Source of the DNA: JAMXLO01 sp963818775
GTDB taxonomy: Bacteria > Pseudomonadota > Alphaproteobacteria > Acetobacterales > Acetobacteraceae
Direction of reading: 5' to 3'
DNA: 64,000 nucleotides
Assembly: GCA_963818775.1 (NCBI GenBank)
Contig: CAWFUF010000034.1
Span: 1 to 64,000, forward strand
Positions within the stretch are counted from its first letter, which is position 1, and each line of letters begins with the position of its first letter. Shown here piece after piece: positions 18,034-28,705 of the stretch. Under the pieces are notes generated by a model. That model searched no databases. It had not been told where the DNA came from and saw only the letters and a program-made list of their open reading frames with translations. A program made the position numbers and the translations under genes.

Positions 18034-20519
18034 CTGGTCAGCTTTCCGTGATGACACGCGACGAAATGGTCGACGGCAAGGGAGGTTTGCGCCCGCAATG
18101 GCGCAACCTGCTCGGTGTCCTTGCCGGACTTGGCCATGGTGTCCTGGCGGAACGCACCCGACGACTCGATCGGGTAATGGAAGAAGAAGGAGTGGCGGGT
18201 CTGCTGCCCGGCTCGCCGCCGGCTCCCTGGCGCTTCGATCCGATCCCGTTGCCATTGTCACAGTCTGAGTTCGAGGTACTGGAAGCCGGACTGGCGCAGC
18301 GGGCGCATCTGCTCGACGCGGTGCTGGCCGACCTCTACGGCGAGCAGCGCCTGCTGGCCGACGGCGCTGTCCCCACCGCGCTGGTGTATGCCAATCCGGC
18401 GTTCTTGCGGCCCTGCCGTCACCTGGAGGCCGAGCAGCTCTCGTTCTATGCGGCCGATCTGGTACGGGCGCCTGACGGCACATGGAATGTTCTGGCGGAT
18501 CGCACAGACCTCGCTGACGGTCTGGCGCATGCCCTGCAAAACCGAAGGCAACTGGGTCGTGTCGTGCCAGAGTTTTTTGCCTCCCAACTACCCCGCCACA
18601 TCGATCCGTTCGTCGAGCTTTGCCTGGACATGCTGCGGCAAGCCGCACCGACCGGCAGGGCGGCACTGCTGACCCCCGGCCATGCTGATCCCGCATGGTA
18701 CGCGCACGTGCTATTGGCGCGCGAACTGTCGTGCGTCCTGGTCGAAGGCGGTGACCTCACGGTGCGCGATGGCGGCCTGTTCCTCAAAACGCTCCGCGGG
18801 CTCCAGCCGATCGGTGTGCTGCTGCGTGGTATCGACGGCCGCCTGATCGATCCGCTGGAGCTCGAGCCCGACGGCGTCGGTGCGCCGGGACTGCTCGCTG
18901 CTGCGCGCGATCATGTGCGCGTGCTCAACAGTCCCGGCAGCAGCCTCGTCGAGGCGCCGGCGTTGGCAGCCTTCCTGCCGAACCTGGCGACCCGGCTTCT
19001 CGGCAGGAAGCTTGCGCTGCCCAGTGTTCCGACGGTCTGGCTGGGTGATAGTGCCGCCCGCGCCACCGTATTGCGGAACACGGCACAATGGTGCCTCCGT
19101 TCGGCGCTGGTGACGGACCAACCGCCGGTTCCGTTGGCGACAATGGCCGAGCCGGATCGCAGGGCGCTGCTCGACCGTGTGGCAGCGGTGCCTTGGCGTT
19201 ACGCGGCGAGCGCGATGGTGACGCCCTCGGTCGCTCCGTGCTTCGGCGCCGAAGGGCTTGTCCCGCGTCCCGTGCTCGTCCGGATGTTCCTGGTGCGCGA
19301 CCGCAGCGGCTGGCGCGCGATGCCCGGCGGGCTCGGCTGCGTGTTGGCCGACAACGCACAAATCTGGCCGAGTGTAGGACCGGTGGTGGCCAAGGATGTC
19401 TGGGTTCTTGCGGAGGATCTGGCTTCGATCGAAGGACCGCGTCCGGTGAGTAGCGGACCGCTGGCGATCCGACGGACCGCTGGCGATATGCCCAGCCGTG
19501 TGGCCGATAACTTCTTCTGGCTTGGGCGCTATCTCGAACGACTGGAGAGCGCGGCGCGGCTGCTGCGGATCACCATCGGCCGCATCAGCCGGCCGGCACC
19601 GACGCCGCACGAGACCGCCGAACTGGACGTACTGATTGCCTGCCTCACCCAGGCCGGACTGCTCAATGCCGAGGTGATTGCCGATCTCGGACCTGCTGGC
19701 CTCGGACAGGAACTGATGCGTGTCGCCGGAAGCTGGGGCTCAATCCACGCCTTGTTGGGTCAGGTCTCCCGGGTCACCGGCCTGCTGCGCGACCAGGTGA
19801 CAGGCGAGATGCACGCGGTCACAGCACGCGGGCTGCATGAGGTGGAGGACACTCTCGGCAGCATCGCGACGCGCGGAGACAGCCAGGCGCTGGAAACGAC
19901 GTACCAGGCGATGTCGCGCGTCCTGGCGTTCGCTGCCGCACTCTCCGGGCTCGCGGCGGAGAACATGGTGCGCGGCGGTGGTCGGCTGTTCCTCGATCTT
20001 GGCCGGCGGGTGGAGCGCGCGCAGGCCGTAGCCGATCAGATCGCCTGCGCGCTGGAGTTTCCCGGTGCAGCACAGCAGCCTGCCCGCGTGGAACACGGAC
20101 TGCGCCTGGCTCTGGAACTGTGCGATTCGTCCATCACGTATCGCAGCCGGTACCTCGCGGTGCTGCAGCCGGCACCGGCGCTCGACCTGTTGCTGGCGGA
20201 TGACGGCAACCCGCGCGGCCTGGCGTTCCAGCTCGCCGCGATGCATGCCCTGCTCAACGAGATCGGCAGTGGGGTGGATGCCTCGCTTGCCGCCGCGGCG
20301 GCGGCGCTACAGGAGGAACCGCAGGCAATGGTCCGCGCGGTGAGCGAGTCCGGCGATCAGTCGGTGGCCGCGCTTTTCCTGCCGGCGCGGCTGCGCTCGT
20401 TGCGCGACGCTGTCGCGGAGCTGTCGGACCGCGTGTCGCGTCGCTATTTCACCCTGCTGCCGACGGTCCGCGCGGTGGGCATCGAGGCTCTACCCCGATC
20501 AATGCGCGGGGCGGCGTGA
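18030..20519 (+). CDS. Circularly permuted ATP-grasp / alpha-E domain fusion
   Basis: 829 residues joining two domains that are often separate genes. Residues 60-480 are the DUF404/DUF407 permuted ATP-grasp (COG2308): LDAVLADLYGEQRLL, NVLADRTDLADGLAHALQNRR, NSPGSSLVEAPALAAFLP and a late VVAKDVWVLAEDL. Residues 490-815 are alpha-E (DUF403, COG2307), opening MPSRVADNFFWLGRYLERLE. Permuted ATP-grasps are predicted to form amide bonds using ATP, and alpha-E is their constant helical partner. The start is either TTG 18030 overlapping the previous stop or ATG 18051; neither has a strong ribosome-binding site. Its stop overlaps the GTG of the next gene, so translation is probably coupled. Confidence 0.88.
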   Translation: MTGQLSVMTRDEMVDGKGGLRPQWRNLLGVLAGLGHGVLAERTRRLDRVMEEEGVAGLLPGSPPAPWRFDPIPLPLSQSEFEVLEAGLAQRAHLLDAVLADLYGEQRLLADGAVPTALVYANPAFLRPCRHLEAEQLSFYAADLVRAPDGTWNVLADRTDLADGLAHALQNRRQLGRVVPEFFASQLPRHIDPFVELCLDMLRQAAPTGRAALLTPGHADPAWYAHVLLARELSCVLVEGGDLTVRDGGLFLKTLRGLQPIGVLLRGIDGRLIDPLELEPDGVGAPGLLAAARDHVRVLNSPGSSLVEAPALAAFLPNLATRLLGRKLALPSVPTVWLGDSAARATVLRNTAQWCLRSALVTDQPPVPLATMAEPDRRALLDRVAAVPWRYAASAMVTPSVAPCFGAEGLVPRPVLVRMFLVRDRSGWRAMPGGLGCVLADNAQIWPSVGPVVAKDVWVLAEDLASIEGPRPVSSGPLAIRRTAGDMPSRVADNFFWLGRYLERLESAARLLRITIGRISRPAPTPHETAELDVLIACLTQAGLLNAEVIADLGPAGLGQELMRVAGSWGSIHALLGQVSRVTGLLRDQVTGEMHAVTARGLHEVEDTLGSIATRGDSQALETTYQAMSRVLAFAAALSGLAAENMVRGGGRLFLDLGRRVERAQAVADQIACALEFPGAAQQPARVEHGLRLALELCDSSITYRSRYLAVLQPAPALDLLLADDGNPRGLAFQLAAMHALLNEIGSGVDASLAAAAAALQEEPQAMVRAVSESGDQSVAALFLPARLRSLRDAVAELSDRVSRRYFTLLPTVRAVGIEALPRSMRGAA

Positions 20520-21391
20520 TCTATCGCGTCCGGCACGTGACGCGGTACGACTATCAGGCTCCGGTCGATCTCGGCGCGCACCTGGCGCATCTGCGGCCAC
20601 GGCAGTTGCCACATCAGAAGGTATTGCGTGCCGGCGTCCATGCTGCGCCGGCGGTATCGTGGCGACGCGACGGGAGCGACCACTTTGGCAATGTGGTGAC
20701 CTGGCTCTTTCTCGATGTCGCGCATGCCGCGTTCCAGGTGATCGCCGATGCGACAGTCGATGTCGACTTCCCCGCACCGCCGGATCCCTCGGCGACGCCA
20801 TCATGGGAGACCGTGGCGGAGCAAGCCCTGAACACCGACCTCGGATCGTGGCAGGTCGCCGAATTCCGGTTCGACAGTCCGCACGCACCGGCTGACGCAG
20901 ATGCCAAGGCCTACGCTGAACCCTGCTTCCGCCCTGGGCGCCCGGTGCTGGAGGCGCTGCTCGATCTGAATGCGAGCATCCGCCGCGACTTCACCTTTCG
21001 TGCCGGCGTGACGACGACGAGTACGCGGATCGTCGAAGTCCTGCGCCGGCGCGAGGGCGTGTGTCAGGATTTCTCTCACCTGATGATCAGCGCGCTGCGC
21101 GGCTTTGGCCTGCCGGCGCGGTATGTTTCAGGCTATATCCGCACCCGTCCGACACGTGTGCGGCTTGGTGCCGATCAGTCGCATGCCTGGGTCGGCTGCT
21201 GGCTAGGGCCGGAACATGGCTGGATAGACCTCGATCCGACCAACGGCATCGTGGTACGGGATGAGCACGTCGTGCTCGGCTGGGGCCGCGACTTTGGTGA
21301 CGTGACACCGTTGCGCGGCGTTATACTAGGTGGCGCGGAACAGACGCTTTCGGTCGAGGTCGTCCTCGAAGAGGTAGCAACGCAGACGTGA
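20516..21391 (+). CDS. Transglutaminase-like cysteine protease/ligase (first small paralogue)
   Basis: 291 residues, COG1305 type. It has a bacterial transglutaminase N-domain (YRVRHVTRYDYQAPVDLGAHLAHLRPR) and a core domain with catalytic Cys in REGVCQDFSHL, His in DQSHAWVGCWL and Asp in WIDLDPTNG. No signal peptide is visible, so it is probably cytoplasmic like the ligases beside it. The start GTG overlaps the alpha-E fusion stop (GTGA), and its own stop overlaps the start of the second small paralogue. With the N-terminal domain of the 1103-residue protein, the operon has three transglutaminase folds, whose division of labour is unknown. Confidence 0.88.
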   Translation: MIYRVRHVTRYDYQAPVDLGAHLAHLRPRQLPHQKVLRAGVHAAPAVSWRRDGSDHFGNVVTWLFLDVAHAAFQVIADATVDVDFPAPPDPSATPSWETVAEQALNTDLGSWQVAEFRFDSPHAPADADAKAYAEPCFRPGRPVLEALLDLNASIRRDFTFRAGVTTTSTRIVEVLRRREGVCQDFSHLMISALRGFGLPARYVSGYIRTRPTRVRLGADQSHAWVGCWLGPEHGWIDLDPTNGIVVRDEHVVLGWGRDFGDVTPLRGVILGGAEQTLSVEVVLEEVATQT

Positions 21392-22308
21392 TGCAGCCTA
21401 AGCCGGCAACCCGCGTTGGGGTAGGTCCCATGAGCATTCTCAACGTCATTCACCGGACCCAGTATCGCTACTCGGAGCCGGTCCAGTTCGGCCCGCATCG
21501 GTTGATGATGCGACCACGCGACAGCCACGATCTGCGTCTGCTGGATACCGGCCTTACGATCGATCCAGCCGCTTCGGTGCGTTGGCTGCACGACGTGTTC
21601 GGCAACTCTGTCGCGATCGCCGAATTCGCGGAGCAGGCGAATGAGCTGCTGGTCGTCTCGACATTCCGTGCGGAACATTATCCGTTGTCCGAGACCGCAG
21701 TGAACCTGGAGAACTACGCGCGGCATTATCCGTTCAGCTACGACGCGCTGGAGATTCCGGACATTGGCCGCACCGTGGAACGGCACTATCCCGACCCCGA
21801 CCACAGGATCGACACATGGGCGCGCAGGTTTGTAGAACAGCAGACTGACGGCGATACCATGGGGATCCTGCTCGCCATGGTCGCTGCCATCCACCAGAAC
21901 TTTTACTACAACCGGCGCGATGAAATGGGCACGCAAGACCCGCTCGTCACGCTGGACTCCGGTGGCACTTGCCGGGACTTCGCGCTGTTCATGATGGAGG
22001 CGGTCCGCAGCCTGGGTTTCGCTGCGCGCTTTGTCTCGGGTTACCTGTATGACGACAACCGGGTCGGTGCAGAGGGTGTAGTTGGTGGCGGTGCCACTCA
22101 CGCCTGGGTGCAGATTTATCTGCCTGGTGGAGGATGGGTCGAATTTGATCCGACCAACGGGTTGGTCGGCGGGCGCAACCTGATCCGGGTGGCGGTGACA
22201 CGCGATCCCAGCCAGGCCATCCCGATGAGCGGCAGCTTCACTGGCGCGTCGAATGCATTCCTCGGGTTGAATGTTGAAGTGCAGATCACGTCGGATCAGA
22301 CAGGCTGA
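21388..22308 (+). CDS. Transglutaminase-like cysteine protease/ligase (second small paralogue)
   Basis: 306 residues from GTG 21388, or 292 from ATG 21430 (MSILNVIHRTQYRYSEP), which is the more typical N-terminus. The N-domain is followed by the core triad: Cys in SGGTCRDFALFMMEA, His in GGATHAWVQIYL, Asp in WVEFDPTNGLVGG. It resembles the gene before it in layout but differs in sequence, so this is an old duplication. It is last of the 4-bp-overlap chain, and a small membrane protein follows after 20 bp. The Anbu proteasome homologue that often accompanies this gene set is not present in the window. Confidence 0.88.
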   Translation: MMQPKPATRVGVGPMSILNVIHRTQYRYSEPVQFGPHRLMMRPRDSHDLRLLDTGLTIDPAASVRWLHDVFGNSVAIAEFAEQANELLVVSTFRAEHYPLSETAVNLENYARHYPFSYDALEIPDIGRTVERHYPDPDHRIDTWARRFVEQQTDGDTMGILLAMVAAIHQNFYYNRRDEMGTQDPLVTLDSGGTCRDFALFMMEAVRSLGFAARFVSGYLYDDNRVGAEGVVGGGATHAWVQIYLPGGGWVEFDPTNGLVGGRNLIRVAVTRDPSQAIPMSGSFTGASNAFLGLNVEVQITSDQTG

Positions 22309-22488
22309 TCCATCGCGGGAGGCGATACATGAGCGATTCAGTGTCTGGTGCGATCCCTGACTCAGTGAGCGGAGCTGCTCAGCACGTCGCGGGCGGCATG
22401 CAAAACGCGATGGACCGTGCGGGGCAAGCGGCGTGCCGGGCCCATGATGGCGTCGGCGAGGTTCGGTCGGTGATTCGAGCGCAGCCAA

Positions 22489-23367
<879 letters not shown>

Positions 23368-23379
23368 CGACGCGTGGCC

Positions 23380-23418
23380 CCCTCCCCCCGCCCCCCTCCC
23401 GCGAGGGGAGTGGGAGGA
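23380..23418. repeat. GC-rich palindromic intergenic repeat
   Basis: Between the two permease genes, a C-rich run ending CCCCCCTCCCGCG is followed by AGGGGAGTGGGAGG. Together they can form a stem around GCGAG. Such CCCTCCCC...GGGGAGGG elements are scattered in many high-GC proteobacterial genomes. Here it may modulate the relative output of the two permease genes, or simply be an interspersed repeat. I saw no second copy in the window. Confidence 0.4.
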
Positions 23419-23428
23419 TGGTGGTCGG

Positions 23429-24268
23429 TCATAGCTCTTTCCTGATGTCTACTATGCGCAGGATTGTTGCGATCATCAGCAGCACCACTGCCAGAAGTAC
23501 CACGGCATTGGCGCAGGCCGCAGGGTATTGCAGCAGGGAGATCTGGTTTGCGATCATCAAGCCGACCGAGGCGCTCTGGCCGCCGCTCATCAGCCGCACC
23601 GTGATGAAGTCGCCCATCACCAGCGTGACGACGAAGATGGAGCCGATGGCGATGCCGGGTTTGCACAATGGCACGACGACGTACGCGATCACCTGCCAGG
23701 GACGCGCGCCGCCATCGATCGCTGCCTCGATGAATCGCCGGTCGATACGCATCATCGTGTTGAAGATCGGCGTCACCATGAACAGCGTGTAGAGGTGCAC
23801 ATAGGCCAGCACCACGGCGAAGTCCGAGAACAGGAGAAATTCCAGCGGGCTGCGGATCAGCCCAAGCCGCAGCAGCGCCGTGTTCAGCAACCCCTCGCGA
23901 CCGAGGAATGGCACCCATGAGATCATGCGGATGATGTTGGAGGTAAGAAACGGGATCGTGCAAACCAGGAACAGTACGAGCTGCGTCACGCGGCTGCGCA
24001 CGACGAAGGCGAGATAGAACGACACCCAGAACCCCACCAGCAGTGTCACCGCCCAGACGATGGCGGTGAAGCGCAGCGTGTTCAGATAGGTGCGCCAGGT
24101 GACGCTTGAGCCCAACACGTCCTGGTAGTTGGTCAGCACGAATCCCGGTATGATCTGGACGCTGTCGTAGTCGAAGAAGCTGACGACGATCAGCGCCACC
24201 ATCGGCAGCAGCAGGAAGGCGCCCAGTATCAGTGCAAGCGGCGCCGCCTGCAGGTACGATGCTTTCAC
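23429..24268 (-). CDS. ABC transporter permease, PotB-like
   Basis: 279 residues with six predicted membrane segments. It starts MKASYLQAAPLALILGAFLLLPMVALIVVS, and its EAA loop is EAAIDGGARPWQVIAYVVVPL. The FVLTNYQDVLGS block near residue 45 is typical of the polyamine/opine/phosphonate permease family. It overlaps the end of the binding-protein gene by 4 bp, so the two are translationally coupled. Partner permease: 22489-23367. Confidence 0.88.
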   Translation of the reverse strand: MKASYLQAAPLALILGAFLLLPMVALIVVSFFDYDSVQIIPGFVLTNYQDVLGSSVTWRTYLNTLRFTAIVWAVTLLVGFWVSFYLAFVVRSRVTQLVLFLVCTIPFLTSNIIRMISWVPFLGREGLLNTALLRLGLIRSPLEFLLFSDFAVVLAYVHLYTLFMVTPIFNTMMRIDRRFIEAAIDGGARPWQVIAYVVVPLCKPGIAIGSIFVVTLVMGDFITVRLMSGGQSASVGLMIANQISLLQYPAACANAVVLLAVVLLMIATILRIVDIRKEL

Positions 24269-25530
24269 GCGGCGATGAACTCATTCCATTTCTGGACCAT
24301 GTAGCGGTCCTCGGTCATCACCGAATTCCAGCACGCCACGTGGCCCATGCGTTCGTAGAACGAGCCTCCGTCACGCACTGCGCCGGCCTTTTCCATCACC
24401 TTGCCCTCGGGGCTCTTGATGTCGGCCTGCGCCGGCTTGCCCTCGATCCAGTAGCCCCACTCGTCTGGCGTCATGAACTTTTGGGCGGTCTCGAGCACCG
24501 CGCTGTAGTAGCCTTGGCGGTTCAGGTAAGCGCCGACCCAGCCCGACAGATACCAGTTGATGTATTCATACGCGGCATCGAGCTCTATGCCGCTGAGGTG
24601 TTTGGCGATGCCAAGCCCGCCTGCCCACGCGCGATAGCCTTCGGCCAATGGCTGATAGGTGCAGGGAATGCTGCGCGAGCGAACGGCGGCAACGGCCGGC
24701 GACCACATCGACTGGATCACCACCTCGCCTGATGCCATCAGGTTGACGCTCTCGTCGAAAGTCTTCCAGAAGGCACGGAACTGGCCGGATTTCTTGGTCT
24801 CGATCAGGAAGGCGACGGTCTTGTCGATCTCGGGGCGAGTCATGTTGCCCTTGTCGACATATTTCATCGTGCCGAGTGACTCCATCACCATGGCGGCATC
24901 CATGATGCCGATGCCGGGGATGTTGAGGATCGCGGTCTTGCCCTTGAACGCGGGATCGACCAGGTCCTTCCAGTTCCTGATCGGCCGGCCGACCAGGTCG
25001 GGGCGAATACCGAGGGTGTCGGCGTTGTAGATGGTGGGAATCAGCGTCGCCCATTCGGTGGGATGTGTGGCGAACTTCGTCGAGGTTTTGCTCTCGACGA
25101 ATGCCACGGTGTTCGGCGCGGTGCCCTGCGCGACCTGCGACGTCGGCGTGAGCTTGCCCGTGGTGAAGATCGGCACGATCTGGTCGAACAGCTTGATGCG
25201 TTTGGTGTCCATCGGCTGCAGCACGCCGGTGGGAAACACCTTCTTGGTGACGAAGTACTCGATGTCCGCGATCTCGTAGGAGTTGGGCTGGGTCACGGCC
25301 TTCTGCGTCACCGCGTCGGTGTCGAGCGCGGTCATCTGCAGGGTGAAGCCCAGGTCCTGCTTTACCTTCTCCGCTATGGCGTTCAGGTTGGACACACCAG
25401 TGCCGAACTGGCGCAGCGTGACGTTTTTGACGTTCTGCGCCCAGACGGTGGGGAAGCCGGTGACCGTTCCAGATGCTGCGAGGCCCGCGGTCTGAAGCAG
25501 ACGGCGGCGGCCGAGGGGCGAGGTGGTCAT
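24265..25530 (-). CDS. ABC transporter substrate-binding protein, PotD-like
   Basis: 421 residues. The N-terminus GRRRLLQTAGLAASGTV is a twin-arginine-like signal, with likely cleavage after VWAQ near residue 32. The mature part is an extracellular_1/PotD-type periplasmic binding protein: GTGVSNLNAIAEKV, YEIADIEYFVTKKV, MWSPAVAAVRSRSIP, and INWYLSGWVGAYLNRQGYYSA near the C-terminus. GAGGAAG lies 7 bp before the ATG. It is divergent from the MlrC-like gene over 174 bp. The ligand may be a polyamine or small peptide. The neighbouring M81 peptidase makes a peptide-like or amide ligand plausible, but that is inference. Confidence 0.88.
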   Translation of the reverse strand: MTTSPLGRRRLLQTAGLAASGTVTGFPTVWAQNVKNVTLRQFGTGVSNLNAIAEKVKQDLGFTLQMTALDTDAVTQKAVTQPNSYEIADIEYFVTKKVFPTGVLQPMDTKRIKLFDQIVPIFTTGKLTPTSQVAQGTAPNTVAFVESKTSTKFATHPTEWATLIPTIYNADTLGIRPDLVGRPIRNWKDLVDPAFKGKTAILNIPGIGIMDAAMVMESLGTMKYVDKGNMTRPEIDKTVAFLIETKKSGQFRAFWKTFDESVNLMASGEVVIQSMWSPAVAAVRSRSIPCTYQPLAEGYRAWAGGLGIAKHLSGIELDAAYEYINWYLSGWVGAYLNRQGYYSAVLETAQKFMTPDEWGYWIEGKPAQADIKSPEGKVMEKAGAVRDGGSFYERMGHVACWNSVMTEDRYMVQKWNEFIAA

Positions 25531-25704
25531 TATGGTGCTTCCTCTCGCGGTTCGTTCGCTGGTCGAACTTGCACGCTACGTGCCATGGGATGCATCGGTA
25601 GACGATGCGTTGGGCGCCGGAAATTGCCTGCCTGAGCGGCAGTCGTTGACGCAAAGAGTGGCATCGCGCCTATGCTGCCGGTTCGAGCCATGTAGGGGAA
25701 AACG

Positions 25705-27213
25705 ATGCGGCTGCTGCTGGCGACATTGTCGCATGAGACCAACACCTTCTCTCCGGTGCCGACGAAGCTGGAACGCTTCTGCCGTGACGGCACGGCGCTG
25801 CTGAGCGGCCAGACAGCGATCGACTTCTTCCGCGGTACCGGCACCTGCATGGGCGGGTATCTGGCGGTGGCGGACGAGGCAGGCGCCGAAGTCGTCGTGC
25901 CGGTCTGTGCGAGCGCACCGCCCAGTGGACCGGTGGACAGCGACGCGTACGAGACGATGTGCCGTATGATCACCGATGCGGTGGCCAAGGGCGGCTTCGA
26001 TGCGCTGTGGCTCGACCTGCACGGCGCCATGGTCACTGACCGGTTCGACGATGGCGAGGGCGAACTGCTGCGCCGCATCCGCGCGATCGATCCGAAGACG
26101 CCGATCTGTGTCGCCTACGACATGCACGCCAATTTTTTCGATGCGATGGTGAGCAACGCGCAGATCATCGCCGGCTATCAGACCTATCCGCACATCGACC
26201 AGCGGCAGACGGCAGAACGCGCCGCGCGGGCACTGCTGCGCATGATGCGGGGCGAGGTGCGACCGACCGCCGCCTGGGGTGCCGCGCCGATGCTGCCGCA
26301 CGTGATGGCGCAGGGTACGCACCGCGCGCCGAACAATGACCTTCAGGCGATGTGCGCGGCGTGGGAGAAGAGCGGACGCGCGCTGGCCGCCAGCCTGTTC
26401 GTCGGCTTTCCTCATGCCGATGTGGAGATGGCGGGATTGTCGGCCGTCGTGGTCACCGACAACGATCCGCAAGACGCGCAGGCAATGGTGGACGAGCTGA
26501 TCAGCGCGGCGTGGAAGGCACGGCGCGAGTTCATGTTCGATATCGAGCCGCTGGAGGCGTCGGTGCGTCGTGCCAAGGCGCTGGGTGCGCCTGGACAGTT
26601 GCCGGTTGTGCTGCTGGATCACTACGACAACTGCGCCAGCGGCGGTACGATGGACACCACCGACACACTGCGCGAGATCATGCGGCAAGATCTCGACGAC
26701 GTGGTGTTCTTCGGCATCTATGATCCGGATGCGGTGGAGCAGGCGGTCAAGGCTGGCGTCGGCGCGACTGTCACCCTGTCGATTGGCGCGAAGCTGGCGA
26801 TGCCGCAATTGCCGGTGGCGAGCGCGCCACTGACCGTCACCGGCGTGGTGCAGACGATCTCCTCAGGAAGCTTCAGGTTGAAGGGCGGTCTGACACCGGG
26901 TCTGCAGATCTACATGGGTCGCACTGTCGTGCTCGACACCGGCAAGGTGCAGATCGTCCTGCTGAGCCGTCACATTGAACCAACCGCGCAGGAGATGTTG
27001 CAGGTGCTGGGGATTGATCCGGCGCGCAAGAAGTTCGTGGCTATCAAGAGCCGGGTGCACTGGCGCGCCGACCTCGGCAAGATCGCGCGCGAGATCGTCG
27101 AATGTGCCGGCGTGGGAGTGTGCACGTCCGACTATGGTCAGTTGACGTTCAGGAAGGTACGCCGGCCGGTATTCCCACTCGACCCGGACCTTCAATGGAA
27201 CAGGCCGGCGTAG
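25705..27213 (+). CDS. M81 family metallopeptidase, MlrC-like
   Basis: A 502-residue homologue of microcystinase C. The N-terminal DUF1485 part has LLLATLSHETNTFSPVPT, TGTCMGGYLAVAD and DALWLDLHGAMVTD; the DLHGA histidine and earlier acidic residues are the likely zinc ligands. The middle has VAYDMHANFFDAMV and AGYQTYPHID. The C-terminal MlrC_C domain has LDHYDNCASGGTMDTTD. In the microcystin pathway MlrC cleaves a linear peptide fragment; other members are generic peptidases or amidohydrolases. It is divergent from an ABC transporter and followed after 72 bp by an MFS carrier, suggesting uptake and breakdown of a peptide-like compound. Confidence 0.88.
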   Translation: MRLLLATLSHETNTFSPVPTKLERFCRDGTALLSGQTAIDFFRGTGTCMGGYLAVADEAGAEVVVPVCASAPPSGPVDSDAYETMCRMITDAVAKGGFDALWLDLHGAMVTDRFDDGEGELLRRIRAIDPKTPICVAYDMHANFFDAMVSNAQIIAGYQTYPHIDQRQTAERAARALLRMMRGEVRPTAAWGAAPMLPHVMAQGTHRAPNNDLQAMCAAWEKSGRALAASLFVGFPHADVEMAGLSAVVVTDNDPQDAQAMVDELISAAWKARREFMFDIEPLEASVRRAKALGAPGQLPVVLLDHYDNCASGGTMDTTDTLREIMRQDLDDVVFFGIYDPDAVEQAVKAGVGATVTLSIGAKLAMPQLPVASAPLTVTGVVQTISSGSFRLKGGLTPGLQIYMGRTVVLDTGKVQIVLLSRHIEPTAQEMLQVLGIDPARKKFVAIKSRVHWRADLGKIAREIVECAGVGVCTSDYGQLTFRKVRRPVFPLDPDLQWNRPA

Positions 27214-27285
27214 GGGAAGGCTTGCACGGCGCCGTCGGCCATGCAAGACGAGCCAAAGGGAGAATTCACGTCGAGAGAGGCCAGC

Positions 27286-28623
27286 ATGGCAGAAACGGCG
27301 TCGTCGTCGGCCGAGGTCGCGCTTGAGAACCAAAGGATCGGCGGGTTGCAGCTTCGTGTTGCGGCGCTGTGCACCTTGGTGCAGATCTGCGATGGCTACG
27401 ACCTCAATTCCATCGCTTGGGCGGTGCCGTCGCTGATCAAGGCCTGGCATCTGCCAGCGGCCGCATTCACCATGGCGTTCACGTGCTCGAGCATCGGCAT
27501 CCTGGTCGGTGCGCTGTCCGCGGGCCGGATCGGCGACCGTTTCGGCCGCCGGCCATTACTGCTGGTAAGCCTGACGATCTTCGGCGTTGCCTCGTTGCTC
27601 AGCGCCACGGCCAACTCGCTCGGCGCGCTGACATTCTGGCGCTTCTTCACCGGCATCGGCATCGGCGGCGGCTTTTCGGGCGCGGCGGCGTTGGCCGGCG
27701 ACTACGCACCGCACCGCCTGCGCGCAACGATGATCATGGCTTCGTTCACTGGCGCGCCGATTGGCGGCTTTGTCGGCGGCCAGATCGTTGCAGCTCTGCT
27801 GGTTCACCATGAGTGGCCGGTGATCTTCATCCTTGGCGGGGCGTTTCCGTTGGTTCTGGTGCTGGCTCTGGCGCTGTGGCTGCCGGAATCGCCACGGTTC
27901 CTCGCGAGACAGCCCACTCTGTCAGCGCGCCACGCCGCCTTGCTGCGGCGCCTCGACATCGCACCCACGCACGGCCACGCGGTTGATGTCGCTGAGAGTG
28001 GCGGCCTGGTCAGGATGCTGTTCAGCGATGGCTATGCCCTGCAGACCATACTGTTGTGGATCCTGTACTTCTGTAGCCTGTTGAACCTGTTCCTGTTCGC
28101 CTATTGGATGCCGACGGTGCTCAACCTGATCGGCATGGCTCCGCCGCAGGCGGTGTTTGCCTCGAGCATGCGCGACTTCGGCGCAATCTTCGCGGTGCTG
28201 TATCTCGGCATTGCCATCGACCGGATCGGGCCGGAGCGCACCCTGGCTCTCCATTATGCCATCGGCGCTCTGTTCATCGGGGTCATCGCGCTTGTGGCAC
28301 TCCCCTATGCGATACTCCTGGTCATGAGTTTCCTGGCGGGGATGACCATCATCGGCAGCCAAACCGGCGCCAACGGCACTTGCGGGAAGCTGTATCCGGC
28401 GCGTATGCGCACCACCGGGCTCGGATGGGCACTCGGCATAGGGCGGCTCGGGGGCATCGCCGCGCCGCTGTTGGGCGGGTACCTTCTGTCACGCGGTCTG
28501 GCGCCGACCCAGATTTTCCTGAGTGCGTGCCTGTTCGCGCTTATCGCGGCGGCGGCGACGGCACTGCTGGCATTTCGCGGGAGGCGCGTTCGGCTGCCGG
28601 GCGTCGAGGAGGTCGTGCCTTAG
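27286..28623 (+). CDS. MFS transporter, aromatic acid:H+ symporter type
   Basis: 445 residues and about 12 membrane segments. The A-loop motif between helices 2 and 3 is GRIGDRFGRRPLLL, and the family's DGYDL in helix 1 appears as ICDGYDLNSIAWAVPSL. Both are hallmarks of the AAHS (PcaK/BenK-like) group. The helix 4-5 RGMGLG-like region reads LRATMIMASFTGAPIGG. I chose the ATG at 27286 because GAGAGG lies 6 bp upstream; the in-frame ATG at 27241 adds 15 unconserved residues. The likely substrate is an aromatic or other organic acid, perhaps the product of the upstream peptidase. Confidence 0.85.
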   Translation: MAETASSSAEVALENQRIGGLQLRVAALCTLVQICDGYDLNSIAWAVPSLIKAWHLPAAAFTMAFTCSSIGILVGALSAGRIGDRFGRRPLLLVSLTIFGVASLLSATANSLGALTFWRFFTGIGIGGGFSGAAALAGDYAPHRLRATMIMASFTGAPIGGFVGGQIVAALLVHHEWPVIFILGGAFPLVLVLALALWLPESPRFLARQPTLSARHAALLRRLDIAPTHGHAVDVAESGGLVRMLFSDGYALQTILLWILYFCSLLNLFLFAYWMPTVLNLIGMAPPQAVFASSMRDFGAIFAVLYLGIAIDRIGPERTLALHYAIGALFIGVIALVALPYAILLVMSFLAGMTIIGSQTGANGTCGKLYPARMRTTGLGWALGIGRLGGIAAPLLGGYLLSRGLAPTQIFLSACLFALIAAAATALLAFRGRRVRLPGVEEVVP

Positions 28624-28705
28624 CGCTGCCCTGAGGCTGGCCGCGCCACATGGCCCTTGACCACATGCACGCGCGCCCAGGGAAGCGACCTGGCGTCTCG
28701 GAACC

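Noticed and set aside
16948..18696. 582-codon minus-strand ORF
   Set aside because: Antisense to the DUF2126 and ATP-grasp genes; composition is Arg/Gln/His-rich with no domain, a GC-rich shadow frame.
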